This document shows positions 8,822 through 16,239 of a stretch of DNA of 43,180 bases, piece after piece. Within the stretch, counting starts at the first letter, position 1. Each line of letters begins with the position of its first letter. Under the pieces are notes generated by a model. The model did not search any database. It was not told the origin of the DNA and was given only the letters and a program-made list of their open reading frames with translations. A program made the translations under genes and the position numbers. The stretch lies in the NCBI GenBank assembly GCA_021785435.1, contig JAJYFE010000016.1, positions 1 through 43,180 of the forward strand, read 5' to 3'. The DNA is from Planctomycetota bacterium (GTDB taxonomy: Bacteria > Planctomycetota > Phycisphaerae > WQYP01).

Positions 8822-10102
8822 ATGGTCGGCCACAACAGGTTCCAGGTTTTAGAGGTTGGGGAGCAGAGCAGAAAGGCAGAAAGCGGAAGGTCTTCGGAAG
8901 CGACTCGCCGCGGCGAGATTAAGGCAGAAGGGTCGCCATCGGCGACCACACTCCGGGATGAAGGTGGAATGGCTCAGGGGGTTCTGGTCGTAGCGGGTGG
9001 TATCCTCGCGGCGTCGCGCCTTCGCGTGAAAAAGCGGGCGTTCACGCTCATCGAGCTGCTCGTGGTGATCTCGATCATCGCTATTTTGGTTAGCATCCTA
9101 CTGCCCGCCCTGGCCAAAGCCCGGGAACTGGCCAATCGCGCCGTCTGCATGGCCAACATCCGCGGAATCATCCAGTCCATGGTGACGTACGCGCAAAGTA
9201 ACAACAGCACATTCCCGGCTGGCCCTGACGCGCAACTCACCGCGTTTAAGAACCTTTACATCAATATGCCGGTCACCTCACAACAGTATGTCAACCAGTA
9301 CGCCACAGCGCAGGAGGTGGTGCAGGGAATGTACGACCTGAACACGACCTATTTTTGGAACGACTGCTATGTGCCGACGTGGTCGCTGTGGCTGCTGGTG
9401 CTGCAGGGCTACAGCACGCCGGCCAGTTTCGTCTGCCCCTCGGATCCGCTGGCCTCCGGGCCATCACTGGAATATAGCACAGCGGGAACGGTAACCGCCT
9501 ACAGCGGCAACTTTGGAAATATGCCCCCCGGCGTGATCGCGGGCAATCAGCAGGTCTACAACCTACGGGGCCGCGGGCTAAGTTACTCCATCGCCTACCC
9601 TTGGGTACCGTGGAGCGCCAACGTCGACGGCGATAATCATCCGCCGGGTCCGTGGTGGACCACCACTTACACCAATACGGATACCCCCCTGGTCAGCGAT
9701 ATGGCACCGAATGATGACAGCACCAGTGCCTACGCGACAGGCGTATTTGAGCGCGTCACCACCACGCTACCGACCGCCAACACTTACGGCCCGTACATTT
9801 ACAATTCCGGCAATCACGCCGGCGATGGCCAGAACGTGGGCTTCGGCGACGGCCACGTGACTTGGGAAACTTCACCTTACGTGGGTGAAGATGGCGACAA
9901 TATTTTCACCTACAGTACCGCCACCGGCGTGGTGAACGGTACCACGGATACCAATCAGGTGGGGATGTCGGTCGTCAGCCCCAACCTGAATGTTCCCGCC
10001 CCGCTCATCCAGACGCTGGCCGCCCCGTTTGACACCTGCATGACGCCGGTACGAGTGGTGAATCCGGCGTCGACCCTTGGTGGCGGGAACCAAGCATGGT
10101 AG
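8822..10102 (+). CDS. Prepilin-like secreted protein, copy 2
   Basis: Paralogue of the preceding gene. The processing site is A73 | FTLIE (Glu78 at +5), so Ala replaces the usual Gly at -1. The leader is 73 residues and includes a palindromic repeat (8904-8947). The mature N-terminal 50 residues and the C-terminal 130 are almost the same as in copy 1, while the middle, about residues 130-270, is unrelated apart from scattered motifs ([28 protein letters not shown]). This is the only copy with the standard DG in GFGDGHVTWE. GGGAGG lies about 8 nt before the ATG at 8822. A later ATG at 8969 (GAAGGTGG upstream) would give a leader of 24 residues and is a reasonable alternative start. The 50-bp gap from copy 1 holds short GGTTTTA repeats. 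Confidence 0.84.
   Translation: MVGHNRFQVLEVGEQSRKAESGRSSEATRRGEIKAEGSPSATTLRDEGGMAQGVLVVAGGILAASRLRVKKRAFTLIELLVVISIIAILVSILLPALAKARELANRAVCMANIRGIIQSMVTYAQSNNSTFPAGPDAQLTAFKNLYINMPVTSQQYVNQYATAQEVVQGMYDLNTTYFWNDCYVPTWSLWLLVLQGYSTPASFVCPSDPLASGPSLEYSTAGTVTAYSGNFGNMPPGVIAGNQQVYNLRGRGLSYSIAYPWVPWSANVDGDNHPPGPWWTTTYTNTDTPLVSDMAPNDDSTSAYATGVFERVTTTLPTANTYGPYIYNSGNHAGDGQNVGFGDGHVTWETSPYVGEDGDNIFTYSTATGVVNGTTDTNQVGMSVVSPNLNVPAPLIQTLAAPFDTCMTPVRVVNPASTLGGGNQAW
8904..8947. repeat. Palindromes inside the copy 2 leader
   Basis: CTCGCCGCGGCGAG (8904-8917) is a perfect 14-bp palindrome. GGTCGCC / GGCGACC with a 3-nt loop (8931-8947) is a perfect 7-bp hairpin. Both are translated in the prepilin leader if the ATG at 8822 is used, and both belong to the GGCGAC-type repeats seen elsewhere in the window. 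Confidence 0.65.
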
Positions 10103-10152
10103 GAACGGCTAGGTTTTAGAGATTAGGTTTTAGGTTTGAAAGGAGGTCTGCC

Positions 10153-11475
10153 ATGACCAGCCACAGTAGGTTCCAGGTTTTAACGATTGGGAAGCAGGGT
10201 AAAAAGGACGAAGGGTCGCCATCGGCGGCTAAACTGCAGGACGGAAACGGGGACGCGGCGAGGCGGGGAGGCGATCAGCCGTGCACGATGCCGAAGACTG
10301 TCGAGCACCCGCTGGATCGGGACGAAATCCCGATGCCGCCGGAGCGGGCTATCGGGGAACACTGCAAGCTGGAGATCGGTTTTACCCTGATTGAGCTCCT
10401 GGTGGTGATTTCGATCATCGCGATCCTTGTTTCCATTCTGCTGCCCGCCCTGGCCAAAGCCCGGGAACTGGCCAATCGGGCCGTCTGCATGGCTAACATC
10501 CGCGGGATCATCCAGTCGATGCTCACGTACAGTCAGGCCAACAGCGGGGCTTTTCCCGCAGCGTTGGTCAAGGTGGGCGGAATTGGTGTAACCTCCGGTG
10601 ATGTCGTCAATGGTCCGACTGTGCCAGGAACGTTCCAGAATAACCCGCTGGGTTTTTGGGGGCAGACGCCGCAGAACGTGGTGCAGCAGTGGTATTCGCC
10701 GGTGCGCAGCGGCGCTGAGCAGCCATTAGCTGGCATGTGGATTCTAGTGCTGCAGGGCTATTCCACTCCGGCCAGCTTCCTGTGCCCCTCCGATCCAATC
10801 GGCGGACAGATTCCTTCGGTGGAGTACCACATCAGCGGAACCAATACGGCCGCGCAGGGCGACTTTGGGATGATATCCACTAACGCCGGAGGATTTGGCA
10901 AAGGCATGTTCTACCTCAACTTCGGCAAGGGGATAAGCTATTCCCTGGCCTGCCCGTGGCCATACCAAACTTGGGGGTTGACGATTGCTCCCGGCCCTTG
11001 GTGGACCAGCACCTACGCAAACAGCGAACTTCCGCTGGTCAGCGATATGGCCCCGGCGGACGGGGGCCCCAATTCCGGTTGGAACAACACCAACAATGAC
11101 TATGGGCCGAGCCAGGGCGTCTATCAGCGCATCACCACGACCTTGCCCACCGCCAACACCTATGGCCCGTACATTTACAATTCCGGCAATCACGCGGGAG
11201 ACGGCCAAAATGTAGGCTTCGGTGATGACCACGTGACTTGGGAAACTTCGCCTTATGTAGGTGAAAATAGCGACAACATTTTCACCTACACGACCGCTAC
11301 GGGCGCGGTGAACGGCACCACGGATACCAACCAGGTGGGACTATCGGACCAGCAGGGCGGGTGGGGCCAGACGGTTGAAATCAGCACGCCGTCGCCTCCC
11401 TTTGACACCTGCATGGTTCCGGTGCGGACGGTGAATCCCAGCGAAGCCGCGGCGGCCTGGAACGACGCTTATTGA
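10153..11475 (+). CDS. Prepilin-like secreted protein, copy 3
   Basis: Third tandem paralogue. The processing site is G76 | FTLIE with Glu81 at +5. The DNA around it (about 10385-10535) is nearly identical to that of copy 1 (about 7655-7805), while the flanking leader differs, which suggests recent duplication or gene conversion. The C-terminal signature is [10 protein letters not shown] and the end is [29 protein letters not shown] lies 7 nt before the ATG. The first 14 leader residues ([14 protein letters not shown]) resemble those of copy 2 (MVGHNRFQVLEVGE), so the upstream spacer, binding site and leader start were duplicated together. A degenerate GGTCGCC..GGCGGCTAAACT repeat is translated in the leader. 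Confidence 0.84.
   Translation: MTSHSRFQVLTIGKQGKKDEGSPSAAKLQDGNGDAARRGGDQPCTMPKTVEHPLDRDEIPMPPERAIGEHCKLEIGFTLIELLVVISIIAILVSILLPALAKARELANRAVCMANIRGIIQSMLTYSQANSGAFPAALVKVGGIGVTSGDVVNGPTVPGTFQNNPLGFWGQTPQNVVQQWYSPVRSGAEQPLAGMWILVLQGYSTPASFLCPSDPIGGQIPSVEYHISGTNTAAQGDFGMISTNAGGFGKGMFYLNFGKGISYSLACPWPYQTWGLTIAPGPWWTSTYANSELPLVSDMAPADGGPNSGWNNTNNDYGPSQGVYQRITTTLPTANTYGPYIYNSGNHAGDGQNVGFGDDHVTWETSPYVGENSDNIFTYTTATGAVNGTTDTNQVGLSDQQGGWGQTVEISTPSPPFDTCMVPVRTVNPSEAAAAWNDAY
10214..10235. repeat. Degenerate palindrome inside the copy 3 leader
   Basis: GGTCGCC-ATC-GGCGGCT (10214-10230) is an imperfect version of the hairpin at 8931-8947. It runs into GGCGGCTAAACT (10224-10235), which is one mismatch from the 12-mer GGCGACTAAACT found at 5383 and 16671. 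Confidence 0.6.
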
Positions 11476-11604
11476 TCCCGACGAACGGTAGAGTTGTCAA
11501 TGCGGCGGATGTTAGCGGGTGCGGGCTGGTGCGCTATTCCACCTGTGATGCGGGGTGGATGCCACCTCGGCGGCAACAGCTGTAATCGGTTGGCGGGAGT
11601 GGTG

Positions 11605-12786
11605 ATGTCAGGAACGGTGAGGTCAAGAGGATTCTGGGGTGCGATCGCGGCGTTAGGCCCCATCGTTGCTGGCCTGGCACTGGCGCCCCTGGGCGCCGGC
11701 GGCGTGCCGGGCCGTGCGGCGCCGCCGGCACCACGGCCTGGTACGCAGGCGCTGGTGGCGGCCATCACGTTCGCCGCTGGTAAGAACGGCGCCAATATTG
11801 ACCGCGGCCTGCAGCAAGTGCTTGCGGGCGGACGAGCCCAAGACAGCCGGTATACTTGCCGCAGGTGGGACGGCCGAAGCGCCGAGATTTTCACGGGACC
11901 TGGATCCCCTTCCTACATCTATCTCCGCCTCGACCGAAGAAGCCGCTTGTTCCTGGCCCGGCCCAAGGTACTCTACGTAACCGTAACGTGGGCGGCGGCG
12001 GGACCGCCAACGGCCCTCCTGGCCCGCGGCGGTTGCGGCCTGGCGGTCCAATACAATTCAACCTTCCCGGGCCTGGCCGGCACCTACCGAAATACGCCCG
12101 CGATTTATCCCAAGGCCGGCGAAGCTGGTTGGCAGACCTACACATGGAAGCTCCAGGATGCACACCTGACCGGCCGGCAAAACGGAAACGCGGATCTGCG
12201 CTTAGCTGGCGCCCCCGGCTTCGCCGTGCATCAGGTGACAGTTAGCGCCGCCCCACCGGCGGTGACCGCGGTGATCACGTTCGCGACAGGGAGGGGCGGC
12301 GTCAACATCGGTCACGGCCTGCACCAGGTGATGGCCGGCGGTCAAGTCGGCGACAGCCGGTACGCCTGCTGCACATTGGATGGGAAAACCGCCGAGGTTC
12401 TCTTAGGCCCTGGAATACCTTCGTACATTTACCTGCGCCTAGGTCACGACAGCCGCCTGTTTCTAAGCCGGTTGAAGGTACTTTACGTAACGGTCACGTG
12501 GGCGGCGGCGGGACCGCCAACGGCCCTGCTGGCCCGCGGCAGTTGCGGCCTGGCGGTCCAATACAATTCAACCTTCCCGGGCCTGGCTGGCACCTACCGG
12601 AATACGCCCGCGATTTATCCCAAGGCCGGTGAAGCTGGTTGGCAGACCTACACATGGAAGCTCCAGGATGCACACCTGACCGGCCGGCAAAACGGAAACG
12701 CGGATCTGCGCTTAGCTGGCGCCCCCGGCTTCGCTGTGCATCAGGTGATGTTGGGCGCCCTGGCGCTTCGGAGGAGGGGACATTAG
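11605..12786 (+). CDS. Secreted protein with a duplicated carbohydrate-binding-like domain
   Basis: The start is the ATG at 11605 (MSGTVRSRGFWG), with GGGAG upstream and a hydrophobic export segment (AIAALGPIVAGLALAPLGAGG); the frame is open 37 codons further up. The mature protein is two copies of a unit of about 170 residues. Each has a first half (ITFAAGKNG...YIYLRL) and a second half (LAVQYNSTFPGLAGTYRNTP...WQTYTWKLQDAHLTGRQNGNADLRL...FAVHQV). The second half resembles beta-sandwich modules seen next to glycosidases in planctomycetes and verrucomicrobia, and the same module opens the lipoprotein glycosidase at 24850. No catalytic motif is visible. A role in binding polysaccharide outside the cytoplasm is inferred. 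The second halves are nearly identical in DNA, so the duplication is recent or kept uniform by gene conversion. Confidence 0.72.
   Translation: MSGTVRSRGFWGAIAALGPIVAGLALAPLGAGGVPGRAAPPAPRPGTQALVAAITFAAGKNGANIDRGLQQVLAGGRAQDSRYTCRRWDGRSAEIFTGPGSPSYIYLRLDRRSRLFLARPKVLYVTVTWAAAGPPTALLARGGCGLAVQYNSTFPGLAGTYRNTPAIYPKAGEAGWQTYTWKLQDAHLTGRQNGNADLRLAGAPGFAVHQVTVSAAPPAVTAVITFATGRGGVNIGHGLHQVMAGGQVGDSRYACCTLDGKTAEVLLGPGIPSYIYLRLGHDSRLFLSRLKVLYVTVTWAAAGPPTALLARGSCGLAVQYNSTFPGLAGTYRNTPAIYPKAGEAGWQTYTWKLQDAHLTGRQNGNADLRLAGAPGFAVHQVMLGALALRRRGH
11965..12750. repeat. Intragenic tandem duplication, 510-bp period
   Basis: 11965-12240 and 12475-12750 align with an offset of exactly 510 bp (170 codons) and few mismatches, most of them silent. 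The first halves of the two units (about 11755-11960 and 12265-12470) are much more diverged. The uneven identity points to gene conversion of the second half. A third partial copy is at 14504-14717. Confidence 0.85.
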
Positions 12787-12954
12787 GATCCGGCAGGAAA
12801 CAACCTTTTCGTTTCGGGGAGACATCGGTGTTGGGTGAGGCGCGGGATGTTAAGCCGCAAGCGGCTGGCAACGGCGGCGGCGGTGGTCACTGAAAAGGGT
12901 CGTGGTTATATGAAGGTCAGCGCGACCTGATAATAGGTTTTAGCGGGAGACCGT

Positions 12955-14376
12955 ATGACAACCGAACATCGACACGGCCGCGGACCAACCGGGTTGGCCC
13001 CGCCTGCTGGCAGCGACGGAAGGCGGTTATTCAATCGGCGGAATTTTTTCGGCTCAGCGGCGCTGGCGGGCTTGGCCGGGACGATTCCACTGGGCCAGTC
13101 GAGCCTTGGGGCGGCTGGCGCTGTGGGCCGGCAGGCGGATCCGGAAGCCAGATCCTATGGGCCCGGTTTGGATGTCCGTACTTTCGGCGCCCGCGGCGAC
13201 GGCAAAACCGATGATACCGCCGCCATCCAAAAGGCTTTGGACCGCGCTGGTAAAAACCGCGGCGGAATCGTCCACTTGCCAGCCGGAGCTTACGTCGTGG
13301 AACGGTCGCTGCAGCTGCCCGAGGATGTGGTGCTCCAAGGCATCGCCCGCGGGCCGGTATTCCACACGGGCCTGTGGGTTCGGGGGCCTCGCCATGACCT
13401 TCCTGGGTCGGGTTCCACCATTCTGGCGACCGGCGGCCGGGGTAAAGAGGATGGCCCACCCTTGATAACCATGGCCACCAATTCAGCCCTGGCGGGGATC
13501 AGCATTTATTATCCCCACCAAAATTGGAAGACCGCGCCCCTGCCATACCCCTGGACCATCGACCTGGCTGGCGCGAATTGTACGGTGGAGAATATCGAGC
13601 TGCTGAATTCCTGGCGAGGCATCAGGGCGGTACGGGCGCACCGGCATCTTATCCGCAATATTACCGGCGGACCGCTCCGCGTGGGTATTTATCTCGATGA
13701 GATCTTCGACCTCGGGCACGTGGAAAACGTGCACTTCAATCTCCAGTGGCGCCGGAGCCGACCTGTATGGGAATTCGTGTATCACCACGGCGAATCCTTC
13801 GTCCTGGGTATGGCGCAATGGCAGTACATGTTCAACACCTTTTCCTTTGGCTACCATACTGGCTACCGTTTTATCAAAACCGCACGCGGCAGTTGTAATG
13901 GGAATTTCCTGGGTATCGGCGCTGACGGATCCCTGCACGCCGTGCTAGTGGAGCAGGCGGAACCCTACGGCCTGCAGATCACCAATGGTGAGTTCGTGTC
14001 GTTCAACTGGTTGCGCCTACCGGGAGAATTCGACCCGGTGCAGGTGGTGGTGGCGCCGACCAATCGCGGTCCCGTCCGCTTTGTGAATTGCGCTTTTTGG
14101 GGACCGAGCCGCAATATCGCGCGGCTGGACGGTGACGGCACGGTCGGCTTCAGCGACTGCACGCTCTGCCAGTGGGGGCCGGGATCGGCCGGCGTTGACG
14201 CCCGCTCGGGCAGCCTGATCGTCAGTGGATGCGAGTTTCAGCAACCGGGCCGCCAAGTCGATCTGGGAGCGCGCGTTCGTGGGGCTGTTATCAGCGGCAA
14301 CGTTGCCAAGGGCGGATGGCGGATTACCAATCGTGCCGGGCGCCGGGTGCGGATAGGGCTTAACAGTACTTCGTAA
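12955..14376 (+). CDS. Tat-exported right-handed beta-helix protein (pectate lyase superfamily), copy 1
   Basis: The N-terminus has a twin-arginine signal (FNRRNFFGSAALAGLAGTIPLG, RR at residues 28-29). From residue 73, DVRTFGARGDGKTDDTAAIQKALDRAG and GGIVHLPAGAYVVERSLQLPEDVVLQG are the hallmark start of the Pectate_lyase_3 / GH28-related beta-helix fold. Later coils include ENIELLNSWRGI, ENVHFNLQW and VSGCEFQQPGRQVDLGARV, ending GWRITNRAGRRVRIGLNS. The length (473) fits a single-domain protein. The family includes lyases, GH28 relatives and non-catalytic surface proteins; I see no diagnostic active-site set, so the substrate is open. GGGAG lies 7 nt before the ATG. It is the first of four paralogues in the block (also 14734, 21042 and 22512). 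Confidence 0.85.
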   Translation: MTTEHRHGRGPTGLAPPAGSDGRRLFNRRNFFGSAALAGLAGTIPLGQSSLGAAGAVGRQADPEARSYGPGLDVRTFGARGDGKTDDTAAIQKALDRAGKNRGGIVHLPAGAYVVERSLQLPEDVVLQGIARGPVFHTGLWVRGPRHDLPGSGSTILATGGRGKEDGPPLITMATNSALAGISIYYPHQNWKTAPLPYPWTIDLAGANCTVENIELLNSWRGIRAVRAHRHLIRNITGGPLRVGIYLDEIFDLGHVENVHFNLQWRRSRPVWEFVYHHGESFVLGMAQWQYMFNTFSFGYHTGYRFIKTARGSCNGNFLGIGADGSLHAVLVEQAEPYGLQITNGEFVSFNWLRLPGEFDPVQVVVAPTNRGPVRFVNCAFWGPSRNIARLDGDGTVGFSDCTLCQWGPGSAGVDARSGSLIVSGCEFQQPGRQVDLGARVRGAVISGNVAKGGWRITNRAGRRVRIGLNSTS

Positions 14377-14503
14377 CGGCAAGGCGTGCGCGTGCCGGAC
14401 AACTTACGAGGGTGTCGATGGACCGCGATAGCAGGCAAGTGCGAGGGCTTTGCCACACCTGGCGCTATCTGGGATGGTGGGCACGGGGGGCTTGAGTGCC
14501 GGC

Positions 14504-14717
14504 ACCGGAATACGCCCGCGATTTATCCCAAGGCCGGTGAAGCTGGTTGGCAGACCTACACATGGAAGCTCCAGGATGCGCACCTGACCGGCCGGCAAAA
14601 CGGAAACGCGGATCTGCGCTTAGCTGGCGCCCCCGGCTTCGCCGTGCATCAGGTGACGCTGGGCGCCCCGGCGCTTCGGAGGAGGGGACATTAGGATCCG
14701 GCAGGAAATAACCTCTT
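14504..14717 (+). pseudogene. Orphan 3' fragment of the carbohydrate-binding-like gene
   Basis: This segment repeats 12596-12809 with an offset of 1908 bp and about seven mismatches in some 209 bp, including the stop codon and about 20 bp past it. It codes for the last 60 or so residues (NTPAIYPKAGEAGWQTYTWK...) but lacks the export signal and the first three half-units. The frame is open from an ATG at 14386, but the residues before 14504 do not resemble the family. As at the parent copy, a beta-helix gene follows downstream, so a 'binding module plus beta-helix' unit was probably duplicated and then partly deleted. Confidence 0.8.
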
Positions 14718-14733
14718 ATGGAGAATATCCCGA

Positions 14734-16200
14734 ATGTTACAAAAGCCTCGCAATTTTCCGCCAGCACAATCGATTCGCAGTAAAATACCTGGCGCCGCCA
14801 TTCCAGCGGACGCGATGGGACCGCCCGCCCCTGCTTACGCCTCGCCCCGGTTCGATCGGCGGCGTTTTCTCGGTGGCGCCGCACTGGCGGGCCTGGCGGC
14901 GGCCGCCGGCGGCGGAGCCGGATGCGCCGATGCCGCGGAGGCCGCTGGTCCACACCACGATCCGGTGGCGCAAGATCACGCGGCCGTTCTCAACGTACGC
15001 ACCTTCGGTGCGCGCGGTGACGGAAAAGCCGACGATACCGCGTCCGTCCAAAAGGCGCTGGACGTGGCGGGGAAACAGGGCGGCAACACCGTGTTTTTGC
15101 CCCCCGGCCATTATCTACTTCGCGGCTCCCTGCAAGTGCCGGAATGCGTCACGCTGCAGGGCGTCTTCCACGCTCCCCAGTCCGGGGCGGGGCCTGTGAG
15201 TGGAGGTGCCCCCCCATACCAGCCGCGCAACGGCGGCAGCGTTTTGTGGGCAGTGGGCGGCAAAGGCCAGGCGGAAGGTACGCCGTTGATCGCGCTGAAC
15301 CGTAGCAGCGGCGTGTACGGCCTGAGCATTTTTTACCCCGAGCAGGATCCATCGCACCTGGTGGAATATCCCTGGACCATCCGCCAAATGGCGCAGGACA
15401 TATCCGTGCAGAACGTGTTGCTGGTGAATCCGTGGCAGGGGGTGGACTGCGGGACCGTTCTTGGCAATCGGCACTACATCCGCGGCCTGTGGGGCCAGCC
15501 GCTGAAAACAGGCCTATTCATTGACGCCTGCTTTGATATTGGCCGGGTGGAAAGCCTTCACTTCTGGCCCTTCTGGCGAACCGACCGTCGGGTGGTGGAC
15601 TTTATGTTCCGGCACGGCGAAGCGTTCCGCATCGGCCGCACAGATTGGGAGTATATGCTGAACACATTTTGTATTGGCTATCGCATCGGCTACCACTTCA
15701 TCCAAACCAGACATGGCGCCGCCAATGGCAACTTTCTGGGTCTCGGCGCGGATGCCTCCTGGAACGCCTGCGTGGTGGAAGCAGCGCAGGGTCCCGGTCT
15801 GCTTATCACCAACGGTGAGTTTGTCTCCTTCGACGCCCCGAAACTTGGGCCGGAGGTTGATCCGGTCCAGGTTCTGGTGACCAAGGCTAACGCCGGCCCG
15901 GTGCGCTTTGTGAACTGTGCCTTCTGGGGACCCAGCCATAGCGTGGCTCGGTTGGAGGGCGATTGCACCGTCGGGTTCAGCGACTGCACGTTCTGCTACT
16001 GGATGCCGCCTTTTGCGGCCATCGATGCCCGCGCGGGCAGCCTGATCGTTAGTGGATGCGAGTTTCAGCAGCCACACCGCCAAATCACACTGGGACCGGC
16101 CGTGAAACGGGCGATGATCAGCGGCAACCTGGCCAGGGAAAACTGGCGGATTGCCAACCATGCTCACGGTGCAGTCAAAATCGCCCTGAACGTGGCGTGA
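14734..16200 (+). CDS. Tat-exported beta-helix protein, copy 2
   Basis: Paralogue of the 12955 gene. The twin-arginine signal is DRRRFLGGAALAGLAAAAGG (RRR at residues 42-44). It is followed by GAGC at residues 61-64, which could serve as a lipobox and make this a Tat lipoprotein (possible, not certain). The beta-helix domain starts at LNVRTFGARGDGKADDTASVQKAL. Conserved coils include WTIRQMAQDISVQNVLLVNPWQGVD, GRVESLHFWPFWR and SLIVSGCEFQQPHRQITL. A loop between residues about 150 and 165 (SGGAPPYQPRNGG) is longer than in copy 1. GGAG is about 10 nt before the ATG. The C-terminal third is the most like copy 1 (TVGFSDCTFCYW / TVGFSDCTLCQW). Substrate unknown. Confidence 0.85.
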   Translation: MLQKPRNFPPAQSIRSKIPGAAIPADAMGPPAPAYASPRFDRRRFLGGAALAGLAAAAGGGAGCADAAEAAGPHHDPVAQDHAAVLNVRTFGARGDGKADDTASVQKALDVAGKQGGNTVFLPPGHYLLRGSLQVPECVTLQGVFHAPQSGAGPVSGGAPPYQPRNGGSVLWAVGGKGQAEGTPLIALNRSSGVYGLSIFYPEQDPSHLVEYPWTIRQMAQDISVQNVLLVNPWQGVDCGTVLGNRHYIRGLWGQPLKTGLFIDACFDIGRVESLHFWPFWRTDRRVVDFMFRHGEAFRIGRTDWEYMLNTFCIGYRIGYHFIQTRHGAANGNFLGLGADASWNACVVEAAQGPGLLITNGEFVSFDAPKLGPEVDPVQVLVTKANAGPVRFVNCAFWGPSHSVARLEGDCTVGFSDCTFCYWMPPFAAIDARAGSLIVSGCEFQQPHRQITLGPAVKRAMISGNLARENWRIANHAHGAVKIALNVA

Positions 16201-16239
16201 TGATCCGCGTGTTAAAAGTAGGAATGAACGGAGCACCGG

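Noticed and set aside
14386..14694. Independent small gene of 102 codons
   Set aside because: Its second part is a copied 3' end of the gene at 11605 and its first part has no family resemblance; better read as a pseudogene fragment.
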